From NCBI GenBank assembly GCA_045106935.1, contig JBGCFN010000018.1:1-64000 (forward strand): a stretch of DNA of 64,000 bases, read 5' to 3'. Numbering within the stretch: the first letter of the stretch is position 1; every line of letters begins with the position of its first letter. This DNA comes from UBA1858 sp045106935. GTDB lineage: Bacteria; Pseudomonadota; Gammaproteobacteria; UBA4575. Both the position numbers and the translations under genes were made by a program. The notes under the pieces were generated by a model, which ran no database searches, was not told the DNA's origin, and worked only from the letters and a program-made list of their open reading frames with translations. Shown in pieces: positions 26,302 to 35,336 of the stretch.

Positions 26302-27681
26302 TTACTTAAGCTCTTCTGCTTTCTTCAATACTGAATCGATATTACCCGCCATATAAAACGCTTGCTCTGGTAAATGATCATACTCACCATCAACAATTGC
26401 GCGGAAACTAGCGACTGTTTCACTCAATGGAACCAATTCACCAGGTGTACCGGTAAATACTTCCGCTACACTAAATGGCTGTGATAAGAATCGCTGAATC
26501 TTACGAGCACGTGTAACAACTTGCTTATCTTCTTCAGATAATTCATCCATACCTAGAATAGCAATAATATCTTTAAGCTCTTGATACTTTTGCAATGTAT
26601 TTTGTACATCACGTGCAGTGTCATAGTGCTCTTGGCCAATAACTAATGGATCTAATTGGCGGCTTGTAGAATCGAGTGGATCTACTGCTGGATATATACC
26701 TAATTCTGCTACCTGACGTGAAAGTACTACTGTCGCATCTAAGTGAGCAAAGGTGGTTGCAGGCGATGGATCGGTCAAATCATCTGCAGGGACATATACG
26801 GCTTGAATTGATGTAATTGATCCGCTGTTTGTAGAAGTAATACGCTCCTGAAGTGCACCCATTTCTTCTGCCAATGTAGGTTGGTAACCTACCGCAGATG
26901 GCATACGACCTAGTAGTGCTGATACTTCTGTTCCTGCCAATGTGTAACGATAAATATTATCGATAAACATCAATACGTCTTTACCTTCATCACGGAAATA
27001 CTCCGCCATGGTTAATCCTGTTAGCGCAACACGAAGTCTGTTTCCTGGTGGCTCATTCATCTGGCCATAAACCATGGCAACTTTATCGAGTACACCTGCT
27101 TCTTTCATCTCGTAGTAGAAATCGTTTCCTTCACGAGTACGCTCTCCAACACCTGCAAACACTGACAAACCTGAGTGTGCTTTTGCAATGTTGTTAATTA
27201 ATTCCATCATGGTAACGGTCTTACCAACACCCGCACCACCAAATAGACCAATTTTTCCACCCTTAGCAAATGGGCAAAGTAAATCGATCACTTTAATTCC
27301 TGTTGTTAATAACTCATTACCACCCGCTTGTTCTTCAAAACTTGGTGGTAGACGATGAATAGGCATGGTTGAGTCATTACCAATTTCACCTACGTTATCA
27401 ATTGGATTACCTAACACATCCATGACTCGTCCTAATGTTTTAGGACCTACTGGTACGTTAATCGCTTTGCCCGTGTTGGTTACTTCAAGCCCACGTTGCA
27501 AACCTTCAGAAGCACCCATAACAATAGTTCTTACGACACCATCACCTAGTTGCTGTTGTACTTCTAGCGTCAATCCTTTTTCATCTACTTTTAGTGCATC
27601 GTACACTTTAGGTATTTGACTGGATGGAAATTCCACGTCAACGACCGCGCCGATTACTTCTATAATTTGACCAGTACTCAT
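26302..27681 (-). CDS. atpD: ATP synthase F1 subunit beta
   Basis: The catalytic subunit of F1, 459 residues, is the usual length. The P-loop GGAGVGKTV (about 148-156), the Walker B MFIDNIYRYT and the catalytic arginine-facing segment around ALLGRMPSAVGYQPTL are all intact, so it should be a functional ATP synthase beta chain. Downstream atpC is separated by six bases. Confidence 0.97.
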   Translation of the reverse strand: MSTGQIIEVIGAVVDVEFPSSQIPKVYDALKVDEKGLTLEVQQQLGDGVVRTIVMGASEGLQRGLEVTNTGKAINVPVGPKTLGRVMDVLGNPIDNVGEIGNDSTMPIHRLPPSFEEQAGGNELLTTGIKVIDLLCPFAKGGKIGLFGGAGVGKTVTMMELINNIAKAHSGLSVFAGVGERTREGNDFYYEMKEAGVLDKVAMVYGQMNEPPGNRLRVALTGLTMAEYFRDEGKDVLMFIDNIYRYTLAGTEVSALLGRMPSAVGYQPTLAEEMGALQERITSTNSGSITSIQAVYVPADDLTDPSPATTFAHLDATVVLSRQVAELGIYPAVDPLDSTSRQLDPLVIGQEHYDTARDVQNTLQKYQELKDIIAILGMDELSEEDKQVVTRARKIQRFLSQPFSVAEVFTGTPGELVPLSETVASFRAIVDGEYDHLPEQAFYMAGNIDSVLKKAEELK

Positions 27682-27725
27682 GTTAATTCCTCGTTACTTC
27701 AATCTTTAATAAATTCTTTTCAGAC

Positions 27726-28592
27726 TTATACCGCGGCTGCGCCACCAACAATCTCAGATAACTCTTGAGTAATTGAGGCTTGACGAGCTTTATTATAAGC
27801 AAGTTGTAAATCATCGATAAGGCTACCTGCATTATCAGATGCACTTTTCATTGCGATCATTCTCGCTGCCATTTCACAAGCGACATTTTCAACTACAGCG
27901 CGATAGACTATGGATTCAGCGTATCTAACTAACAGTGAATCTAATACTTCTTTAGCATCAGGCTCGTAAATATAATCCCAATGATGTTTTCTAACTTCTT
28001 CTTCATCACTTGGTAGTGGTAGTAGTGTTGATACTTCTGACGACTGCGTCATTGTATTTACAAATTCATTTTCTACTAGATGTAATCTATCTATGGTTCC
28101 ATCTGAGTAAGCATCCAACATTACTTTTACAGGGCCGATTATTTCGTTCATATGAATGTTGTCACCTAAACCACTTGCATGTGAGACAACATTTAGACCG
28201 GATAAGCGTCTAAAAAAAGCCATGCCTTTTGAGCCGATAATACTTAAGTCTACTTCTACGCCTTGAGCTTGATATTCTTGTATTTGACGTAGTGCACTTT
28301 TAAACAAGTTAACGTTCAAACCACCACATAGACCACGATCGGTTGAAATAATTATAAATCCAACACGCTTCACTTCTTCGCGCGCATTCATATAAGGGTG
28401 CTTATACTCTGAATGTGCTGCGGCTAAATGGTTAATTACCTGTTTAATTTTAATCGCATATGGACGTGTGGCATTCATGCGATCCTGTGCTTTACGCATT
28501 TTACTCGCGGCAACCATTTCCATTGCTTTAGTGATCTTCTGAGTATTTTTAATACTCGAGATCTGGGTACGTATTTGTTTAGCGCCAGACAT
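27726..28592 (-). CDS. atpG: ATP synthase F1 subunit gamma
   Basis: Gamma forms the rotating central shaft. The start is set at 28592 (MSGAKQIRTQISSIKNTQKI), matching the canonical M-x-G-x-K-E/Q-IR beginning; a GTG/ATG-type extension of four residues to 28604 would overlap atpA and is less likely. The 288 residues have the long N- and C-terminal coiled-coil helices and the middle GLCGGLN segment (DRGLCGGLNVNLF). The C-terminal end (YNKARQASITQELSEIVGGA) is highly conserved. Confidence 0.95.
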   Translation of the reverse strand: MSGAKQIRTQISSIKNTQKITKAMEMVAASKMRKAQDRMNATRPYAIKIKQVINHLAAAHSEYKHPYMNAREEVKRVGFIIISTDRGLCGGLNVNLFKSALRQIQEYQAQGVEVDLSIIGSKGMAFFRRLSGLNVVSHASGLGDNIHMNEIIGPVKVMLDAYSDGTIDRLHLVENEFVNTMTQSSEVSTLLPLPSDEEEVRKHHWDYIYEPDAKEVLDSLLVRYAESIVYRAVVENVACEMAARMIAMKSASDNAGSLIDDLQLAYNKARQASITQELSEIVGGAAAV

Positions 28593-28597
28593 AAGTC

Positions 28598-30139
28598 TTA
28601 CCAAACACCATTTGCTTTGAACGCTTCCACAGCTTTCTTGATAGCTGCTTCAATGTCATCGTTGTAATCACCAGTCTCGTTAATCTGGTCAAGAAGGTCT
28701 TTATTATTTGAACGCAAGTAATCATGCATTGCTGCTTCAAATGCAACGACTTTGTTCTTGTCCACATCATCGATATAACCTTTATCGACTGCATAAAGTG
28801 AAACTGCCATTTCGCCTACTGTTAATGGCGAATATTGTGGTTGCTTCATTAATTCCATGACTCGCTCACCACGCTCTAACTGCTTACGTGTTTGTTCATC
28901 AAGATCTGATGCAAACTGTGAGAAAGCGGCTAATTCACGATACTGTGCAAGGGCCAAACGAACACCACCACCAAGTTTCTTAACAATCTTAGTCTGGGCA
29001 GCACCACCAACTCGAGATACTGATAGACCCGCGTTAATTGCTGGGCGGAATCCTGAGTTAAATAAATCTGACTCCAAGAAGATTTGACCATCAGTAATTG
29101 AAATTACGTTAGTTGGTACGAATGCAGATACGTCACCGGCTTGTGTTTCAATAATTGGTAACGCTGTCAGTGATCCTGTTTTACCTTTAACTTCACCATT
29201 GGTGAATGCTTCTACATATTCTTCGTTAACTCGAGATGCACGCTCTAATAAACGTGAGTGCAAGTAGAACACGTCACCTGGGTATGCTTCACGACCTGGT
29301 GGTCTACGTAATAATAATGATACTTGTCTATAAGCTACTGCTTGTTTAGATAAATCATCATAAATAATTAACGCGTCTTCACCGCGATCACGGAAATATT
29401 CACCCATGGTACAACCAGAGTAAGGTGCAATGTATTGCATTGCTGCTGACTCTGCTGCTGCCGCTGATACAATAATGGTGTGACCCATTGCATCATGCTC
29501 TTCTAATTTTCTAACTACGTTAGCGACAGATGAATTCTTTTGACCAATCGCGACATAGATACATTTAACACCCGTGCCTTTTTGGTTAATGATGGCATCT
29601 AGCGCTACTGCTGTTTTTCCTGTTTGACGGTCACCAATAATCAACTCACGTTGTCCGCGGCCAATTGGCACCATCGCATCAATTGATTTCAATCCAGTTT
29701 GAACTGGTTGGTCTACTGATTTTCGTTCGATTACACCTGGAGCGATTTTTTCTATAGGTGCATTTAGTTTTGCTTCGATAGGGCCTTTACCATCAATGGG
29801 TTCACCCAGCGAATTCACTACTCGTCCAAGTAACTCAGGACCTGTTGGGACTTCAAGAATGTTACCTGTACATTTTACTTTGTCACCTTCAGAAATTTCT
29901 TTGTAGTCACCAAGTACAACGGCACCTACTGAATCTCGCTCTAAGTTCAAAGCCATACCGAATACATTGCCTGGAAATTCAATCATTTCTCCAGAGACCA
30001 CATCGGCTAAACCATGAATTCGAACAATACCGTCCGTTACTGCGACGACTGTTCCTTCTGTGCGCGCTTCTGACGCGGCTTCAAACTTATCAATACGTTG
30101 TTTGATTAAGCTTGTTATTTCTGTCGGATTGAGTTGCAT
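28598..30139 (-). CDS. atpA: ATP synthase F1 subunit alpha
   Basis: The non-catalytic nucleotide-binding subunit of F1, 513 residues as in E. coli. The beginning MQLNPTEITSLIKQRI, P-loop GDRQTGKTA (about 169-177), YDDLSKQAVAYRQ and the signature SRLLERASR are intact. It follows atpH with 39 bases between and precedes atpG by five bases. Confidence 0.97.
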   Translation of the reverse strand: MQLNPTEITSLIKQRIDKFEAASEARTEGTVVAVTDGIVRIHGLADVVSGEMIEFPGNVFGMALNLERDSVGAVVLGDYKEISEGDKVKCTGNILEVPTGPELLGRVVNSLGEPIDGKGPIEAKLNAPIEKIAPGVIERKSVDQPVQTGLKSIDAMVPIGRGQRELIIGDRQTGKTAVALDAIINQKGTGVKCIYVAIGQKNSSVANVVRKLEEHDAMGHTIIVSAAAAESAAMQYIAPYSGCTMGEYFRDRGEDALIIYDDLSKQAVAYRQVSLLLRRPPGREAYPGDVFYLHSRLLERASRVNEEYVEAFTNGEVKGKTGSLTALPIIETQAGDVSAFVPTNVISITDGQIFLESDLFNSGFRPAINAGLSVSRVGGAAQTKIVKKLGGGVRLALAQYRELAAFSQFASDLDEQTRKQLERGERVMELMKQPQYSPLTVGEMAVSLYAVDKGYIDDVDKNKVVAFEAAMHDYLRSNNKDLLDQINETGDYNDDIEAAIKKAVEAFKANGVW

Positions 30140-30178
30140 ATGAATTCCTCTTGAACTCTATAATTTTTAATCTAAATT

Positions 30179-30715
30179 CTAGTTGGTAAGCGTGTTTGAT
30201 AGCTTTTCTAAACGTCCACGTACAGAACCATCAATAACCATGTCACCTGCTCTTATGATTGCACCACCAATTAATGACTGATCAATACTTGTAGTAATTG
30301 ACACTTTTTTACCAAGTCTTTTTGTGAGTGACGCTTTTATTGCTTCTATTTGTTGCTCGTCAACATCTAAAGCACTAATTAATTCAGCGTCGATTGTGCT
30401 TTCTGCTTCAGCTTGGTAGTGATGGTATAAAACTGCGATTTCTGGCAGTAGTGATATTCGGTCATTTTCTGCAAGTAATTTAATGAAATTTTTACCATGC
30501 TGATTTAATTTATCAGCACATACTTCATTAAATAAATCTGCAGATTGTTGTCTGTTTAAACTCGGCTGATCTAACGCGGCTTTCATTGTTGCGTCATCTG
30601 CCACCGCTGCACAAAAACCTAACATCTCGGCCCATTGATCTGCGACTCCATTAGAAGATGCATAATCATATGCTGCTCGTGCATAGGGGCGTGCTGCTGT
30701 AGTTAATTCTGACAC
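30179..30715 (-). CDS. atpH: ATP synthase F1 subunit delta
   Basis: Delta joins F1 to the peripheral stalk b subunits. The 178-residue protein starts with TAARPYARAAYDYA, the typical delta N-terminal helix, and ends with the conserved DQSLIGGAIIRAGDMVIDGSVRGRLEKL, where the I-G-G-x-x-I-R-x-G signature is visible. It lies nine bases after atpF. Confidence 0.95.
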   Translation of the reverse strand: MSELTTAARPYARAAYDYASSNGVADQWAEMLGFCAAVADDATMKAALDQPSLNRQQSADLFNEVCADKLNQHGKNFIKLLAENDRISLLPEIAVLYHHYQAEAESTIDAELISALDVDEQQIEAIKASLTKRLGKKVSITTSIDQSLIGGAIIRAGDMVIDGSVRGRLEKLSNTLTN

Positions 30716-30724
30716 ATCAGTTCC

Positions 30725-31195
30725 TTAAATTTGCGCGGCTAAATCATCAAGCACTGCTTTGTGAGCATCTGCATTAATTTCTTTATTAAGCACTCTTTCT
30801 GCACCAGCAATTGCAAGTGCGGATACTTGAGAACGTAATTGTTCTTTAGCTCGATTAATTTCTTTTTCGATATCAGAGTGCGCTGCTGTTTTAATGCGTT
30901 CGCCTTCTTGCACTGCTGTGCCTTTAGCTTCTTCAACAATATCATTTGCACGTTTCTGTGCTTGATTAATAATTTCAGATGCTTGTTGTTTAGCTTCAGT
31001 TAGCTGGGCTTGTACCTGAACTTGTGCTTGCTCTTGAGATTGCATACCTCGTTCGGCAGCTTCTAGCCCTTCAGCGATTTTCTTTTTGCGTTCAGCTAGG
31101 GCTTCCGTAATTGGAGGCCAAACAAACTTCATGCAGAACACTGCAAAGAATAGAAACGCGATCGATTGTCCTATTAGGGTGAGATTAATATTCAC
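30725..31195 (-). CDS. atpF: ATP synthase Fo subunit b
   Basis: Subunit b anchors the peripheral stalk. Of 156 residues, the first 25 form the membrane span (NLTLIGQSIAFLFFAVFCMKFVWPPI), followed by a long charged alpha-helix rich in alanine, glutamine and glutamate that dimerises (QAQLTEAKQQASEIINQAQKRA region). A single b gene is present, as in other gammaproteobacteria. Confidence 0.95.
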   Translation of the reverse strand: MNINLTLIGQSIAFLFFAVFCMKFVWPPITEALAERKKKIAEGLEAAERGMQSQEQAQVQVQAQLTEAKQQASEIINQAQKRANDIVEEAKGTAVQEGERIKTAAHSDIEKEINRAKEQLRSQVSALAIAGAERVLNKEINADAHKAVLDDLAAQI

Positions 31196-31229
31196 CTTTG
31201 TACCTCGCTATTGTTACGAATTGCACAAA

Positions 31230-31463
31230 TTACAGTGCGAAAATCATATAGAACGCAATACCTACAGCAATCATAGGCACCGCATCAACAAGACCAAGAA
31301 CAATGAACATTTGTGTACGCAACATTGGGATCAATTCAGGCTGGCGTGCAATACCTTCCATGTACTTTCCACCCAGGTTACCAATACCGATCGCTGCACC
31401 TAGTGCACCAAGGCCCATTAATATTCCACCGGCTAAGAAGATTACTGCTTGTGATAATTCCAT
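31230..31463 (-). CDS. atpE: ATP synthase Fo subunit c
   Basis: The 77-residue ring subunit has two membrane helices joined by the polar loop ARQPE (40-43). The ion-carrying carboxylate is D60 in VLGLVDAVPMIAVG, with no glutamine/serine pattern of sodium-binding rings, so protons are the expected coupling ion. It lies between atpB and atpF. Confidence 0.96.
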   Translation of the reverse strand: MELSQAVIFLAGGILMGLGALGAAIGIGNLGGKYMEGIARQPELIPMLRTQMFIVLGLVDAVPMIAVGIAFYMIFAL

Positions 31464-31518
31464 AACGTCTCCGCTCTACTATGTTTAAGTTGTAATTTAA
31501 GATTCGACCAAAAATTTG

Positions 31519-32376
31519 TTAGTGATGCTCATGTGCCATGTTTAGATAAACCACCGTCAGCACCATAAATATGAACGCTTGTAGCACGACCACTAAGATA
31601 TGGAAGATTGCCCATATTAGTTGTAGCCCGCCGCCAAATATACCGAGTATAAATCCGCCTCCGTACATCAGTGCGATCAAAATAAAAATCATTTCCCCTG
31701 CATATAAATTTCCAAACAAACGTAAACCCAACGAAATTGGCTTAGCGAGTAATGCCACTGTTTCCAGGAAGAAGTTCACTGGGATCAGAATCAAGTTAAA
31801 AGGAAATTTAGCGTTGAATGGTTGAAGAGTCAGTTCAGCAGTAAATCCGCCGAAGCCCTTCATTTTGATACTGTAATACAACACCATCAAAAATACAGTA
31901 ATGGACATACCCATGGTGGCGTTGGGGTCCGTGGTAGGCACCACTTTCATATAGTCAACACCAGCCCATTTTGCTAGCTCTGGAATCCAGTCAACGGGGA
32001 CCAAATCCATCAGATTCATGCCTAATACCCAAACAAAGACGGTGAGTGCTAATGGGGCAACAATGGGTGTTTTGCCATGGAAGGTGCTTTTGACATTATC
32101 GTCAATAAATTCAACTACCCACTCAACAAAATTGATTAATCCGTTAGGAGTTCCTGCTGTGGCAGATTTAGCCGCTCTAGAAAAGAAAAATATAAATAAG
32201 AACCCAATTATCAAAGACCAAAGCATGGTGTCTACGTGGATTGCCCAAAAACCCATTTCTGCAGCTTCATCTGCGCCATGAGCAAAGCCCCAGTGACCAT
32301 CAGGGTGCTGCCCATAGGTTAGGTTAGTTAAGTGGTGCTTAATATATCCAGAAGCGGTCAGCTCTTCGCTTGCCAT
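31519..32376 (-). CDS. atpB: ATP synthase Fo subunit a
   Basis: The 285-residue membrane stator that forms the proton half channels. The essential arginine lies in KPISLGLRLFGNLYAGEMIF, and the C-terminal helix has LQAFIFMVLTVVYLNMA. The N-terminus has a histidine-rich extramembrane stretch (YGQHPDGHWGFAHG) before the first span. It is preceded by atpI with 15 bases between. Confidence 0.96.
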   Translation of the reverse strand: MASEELTASGYIKHHLTNLTYGQHPDGHWGFAHGADEAAEMGFWAIHVDTMLWSLIIGFLFIFFFSRAAKSATAGTPNGLINFVEWVVEFIDDNVKSTFHGKTPIVAPLALTVFVWVLGMNLMDLVPVDWIPELAKWAGVDYMKVVPTTDPNATMGMSITVFLMVLYYSIKMKGFGGFTAELTLQPFNAKFPFNLILIPVNFFLETVALLAKPISLGLRLFGNLYAGEMIFILIALMYGGGFILGIFGGGLQLIWAIFHILVVVLQAFIFMVLTVVYLNMAHEHH

Positions 32377-32391
32377 TTCTATAAATCCCTA

Positions 32392-32763
32392 TTATTTGTT
32401 TAATACCGACATAACTACTGGCGTTAACCAGTGAGTTAGTTGCGCTAATCCAAACCCAGCCAGTAGCGCCACTGGATGAATCCATTCTTGTGTTGCAAAT
32501 ACGCCTGCAAAAAGAGCAAAGGTAATCATAATTTTGCCAATTTCTGCGGTGTAAATATTATTCTTCAGCTGATTCACATCGGCTGTTCGTTTACCTGTTA
32601 GTTTTCGTGCCAAATAAAAATTTGGAATCACACAGATAAAGCCTCCGAGCAAAGCAGAAAGTGCCACTAGTTTACCTTGATACAGCAGGCAAACGGCTAT
32701 TAAACAACTCACCAAGACCTGAGCGATTAATATTGTTTTTACTAGCGACTGCTTGTTAGCCAA
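32392..32763 (-). CDS. atpI: ATP synthase assembly protein AtpI
   Basis: A 123-residue membrane protein with four predicted spans, at the head of the operon, where AtpI helps assemble the c ring and import magnesium. Family proteins are poorly conserved; the position ahead of atpB, the length and the segment LLYQGKLVALSALLGGFICVIPNFYLARKL support the call. The operon promoter must lie in the 210 bases between it and parB. Confidence 0.85.
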   Translation of the reverse strand: MANKQSLVKTILIAQVLVSCLIAVCLLYQGKLVALSALLGGFICVIPNFYLARKLTGKRTADVNQLKNNIYTAEIGKIMITFALFAGVFATQEWIHPVALLAGFGLAQLTHWLTPVVMSVLNK

Positions 32764-32973
32764 GAATTTTTCAACCTATTCAGGCAGTTGCCAATAAAAG
32801 TTGATACTTTCATTCGCTTGAATTTGTTGTTTTAAAATAAGGATATACATCCTAATACTACAAACGAATCTTGCTCGCGGCGCGGAGTATAAGCGTTGGC
32901 GAATAAAATCTCAACATGCGCACATCAATAATATTAACCCGGCGCATTTATGTACTAAGTTAGTTTGCCGCTA

Positions 32974-33861
32974 CTAATTTTCGGCACCAATCTTACGCAA
33001 AATGCCATCGAGTTCATCCAAATCATTATAGTGAATCTCTATTTTACCTTTTTTAGCATTTGCACCCTGCTTAATAGCAACTGCTGCCCCCAAGGTATCC
33101 GCGATGATATTTTCTAAACTTTGAATATTGGGGTCTTTTGTCACTGATTTGACGGGTTTTTTATCGCCATTGATAAGTTTGCGTATTGTTTGCTCAGTTT
33201 GTCGAACTGATAAACTTTTAGCCACCACGGTTAAGGCAACTTGAGATTGCTGCTGTTCGGGCAAAGACAGTAATGCTCTCGCATGACCCATGCTTAGTTT
33301 TTCTTGTTTGATTAATTCACGCACGTCATTAGGTAGCTCTAGCAAGCGCAACATATTACTGACCGTTGCACGCGCTTTACCCAACACATCGGCCACCTGT
33401 TGGTGGGTCCAGTCAAATTCTTTGGTCAAATTAGCGATGGCAAACGATTCTTCAATAGGGTTAAGGTTTTCTCGTTGAAGATTTTCAATCAGCGCCATAG
33501 CTGCCGCAGACTCATTGTTCACTTCTTTGATGACGGCAGGAATCTTATCTAGCCCCGCTTTTTGTGCCGCACGCCAACGGCGCTCACCTGCGATGAGCTC
33601 AAATCGATTCGCCAACTTGCGCACTACAATAGGTTGAATCAAGCCTTGGCTACGAATTGAATCGGCAAGCTCTGATAGGCCTTCTTCTGTCATTGTCTGG
33701 CGTGGCTGATATGGACTGCGATCGACTAAATCAATGGCAATATAATCAAGTCCTGAGGATGGCTTGCTTTCTGCTTTGGCAGGGACCACTTCTGAGGGTG
33801 TCGACAATAAAATATCAACCCCTAAATTACCTAGCCCTTTACGTTTTTTTTGGCTACCCAT
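32974..33861 (-). CDS. parB: Chromosome-partitioning protein ParB (CTP switch, parS binding)
   Basis: ParB loads at parS sites, closes into a CTP-dependent clamp and recruits SMC/MukBEF-like condensin. The 295-residue protein has the CTP-binding ParB box with GERRWRA at 92-98 and ENLQRENLNPIEE at 126-138, then the helix-turn-helix WTHQQVADVLGKARATVSNM (151-170), and a C-terminal dimerisation domain. Its start is two bases after the parA stop. Candidate parS sites lie 10-11 kb away inside recF, on the other side of oriC. Confidence 0.96.
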   Translation of the reverse strand: MGSQKKRKGLGNLGVDILLSTPSEVVPAKAESKPSSGLDYIAIDLVDRSPYQPRQTMTEEGLSELADSIRSQGLIQPIVVRKLANRFELIAGERRWRAAQKAGLDKIPAVIKEVNNESAAAMALIENLQRENLNPIEESFAIANLTKEFDWTHQQVADVLGKARATVSNMLRLLELPNDVRELIKQEKLSMGHARALLSLPEQQQSQVALTVVAKSLSVRQTEQTIRKLINGDKKPVKSVTKDPNIQSLENIIADTLGAAVAIKQGANAKKGKIEIHYNDLDELDGILRKIGAEN

Positions 33862-33863
33862 GG

Positions 33864-34652
33864 TTATGAAGCCCTCGGCTGTGAGGCCGCCTCTTCGCGC
33901 CTTAGCATTTCTCCCGCCAATGCGATATAGGCTCTAGATCCTCGTGAGCCTTTGTCATAACGAATTACGGGCAAGCCATGACTGGGTGCCTCAGCTAAGG
34001 TGACATTTCGTGGAATAATTGTTCGATAAACGTTATCACCAAAATGGATAATCAACTGCGATGACACGTCATTCGCTAAATTATTTCTAGGGTCAAACAT
34101 GGTTCTAAGTACACCTTCCACTTGAAGTTCAGGGTTTGCACTTTGGCGCACTCTCTCGATGGTCCCCAGCAAAGCTGACAAACCTTCTAATGCATAATAC
34201 TCACACTGAGTTGGAATAATGACGCTTTGTGCGGCGACAAGTCCGTTCACCGTCAACATATTTAGGGAAGGAGGACTGTCGATAAGAATATAGTCGTAGT
34301 GATCTACCACACTCTCTAATGCACGCTTTAATTTAAATTCTCTTCCGCGCATGTCTAATAAGCCTACTTCGGCGCTGGTCAGCTGCTCATTTGATGGCAA
34401 TAAGTCAAAGCCCGCTGTCTCACTCGTGACTAAGCATTCTTGAACGCTATGTTGCTCTAATAAAACATGAGCCACTGAAATTTCTACATTGCGTTTGTCT
34501 ATTCCAGAACCCATGGTGGCATTACCTTGTGGGTCTAAATCGACTAATAGTACTTTTCTTTTTGCTGCGGCTAATGAAGCGGCTAAATTGACTGTAGTGG
34601 TGGTTTTACCCACACCACCTTTTTGATTCGTCACTGCAATTATTCTAGCCAT
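33864..34652 (-). CDS. parA: Chromosome-partitioning ATPase ParA (Soj)
   Basis: A 262-residue MinD/ParA Walker ATPase. The deviant Walker A loop KGGVGKTTT is at 11-19, switch I includes DLDPQGNATMGSG, and DYILIDSPPSLNMLTVN holds Walker B. With ParB it moves newly copied origins apart. It precedes parB by two bases and follows rsmG by five, so parA-parB end the long rpmH-to-parB operon. Confidence 0.96.
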   Translation of the reverse strand: MARIIAVTNQKGGVGKTTTTVNLAASLAAAKRKVLLVDLDPQGNATMGSGIDKRNVEISVAHVLLEQHSVQECLVTSETAGFDLLPSNEQLTSAEVGLLDMRGREFKLKRALESVVDHYDYILIDSPPSLNMLTVNGLVAAQSVIIPTQCEYYALEGLSALLGTIERVRQSANPELQVEGVLRTMFDPRNNLANDVSSQLIIHFGDNVYRTIIPRNVTLAEAPSHGLPVIRYDKGSRGSRAYIALAGEMLRREEAASQPRAS

Positions 34653-34657
34653 TGTAA

Positions 34658-35275
34658 TTAAACACGATCCGCCACGAGCAAATGGCGCTGAGAATGTAGT
34701 TCTGGAATTGTCATTGTGTGCACCTGAACATTTGTCAGCCCCTCGATAGCGGGCACTTCACCAGGATGCACCCCTAACATAAGCTGCACCTGCCCTTGAG
34801 GCGCACAAATGACCGTTAGCATCTTTAATGCTTTTTCCAGCGGCGCAAAAGCGCGTGATAACACCGTCATTGGGGCATCACCGGGATTATAATTTTCTAT
34901 ACGTGTTTGCACGACGTCCACATTTGTTAATTTAAGGTCCATCACGACCTGTCGCATGAATCTGGCTTTTTTGCCATTTGAGTCAACAAGAGTGAATGAT
35001 ATGTCAGGTAGAGAAATAGCTAAAGGAATACCTGGTAATCCTGCACCACTTCCAACATCTAACACGGGTGACTTCTTTACATAAGGAAGGATAGAAAGGC
35101 TGTCTAGCAGGTGCTTTTGGATCAGTTCATCCGCGTTTGAGGTGCCAACAAGATTATAGGCCTTATTCCACTTCTGTATCATCGCAAGATAGTCTACAAA
35201 GCTATCAAGCTGATTCTCATTAAGTGCTAGTTCTAATTGATGGGCGCCTTTTTCTAGGCGAGGACGAATTTCCAT
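34658..35275 (-). CDS. rsmG: 16S rRNA (guanine-527-N7)-methyltransferase RsmG
   Basis: RsmG (GidB) methylates G527 in 16S rRNA; loss can give low-level streptomycin resistance. The 205 residues contain the SAM-binding loop PVLDVGSGAGLPGIPLAISL (about 67-86) and VLSRAFAPLEKALK. It sits between mnmG and parA, the standard order. The bases just upstream of its start contain a half parS-like sequence, which I do not count as a site. Confidence 0.94.
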   Translation of the reverse strand: MEIRPRLEKGAHQLELALNENQLDSFVDYLAMIQKWNKAYNLVGTSNADELIQKHLLDSLSILPYVKKSPVLDVGSGAGLPGIPLAISLPDISFTLVDSNGKKARFMRQVVMDLKLTNVDVVQTRIENYNPGDAPMTVLSRAFAPLEKALKMLTVICAPQGQVQLMLGVHPGEVPAIEGLTNVQVHTMTIPELHSQRHLLVADRV

Positions 35276-35336
35276 ACGTGAAACAGAGAGGGATTATTGC
35301 TTGTCTGATTTTGCCGCGGAACAGCAAACAGTCGGA

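Noticed and set aside
35268..35286. parS-like half site at the start of rsmG (ACGTGAAACA).
   Set aside because: Only one half matches; the other half lacks the symmetric bases, so the 16-base palindrome is not formed.
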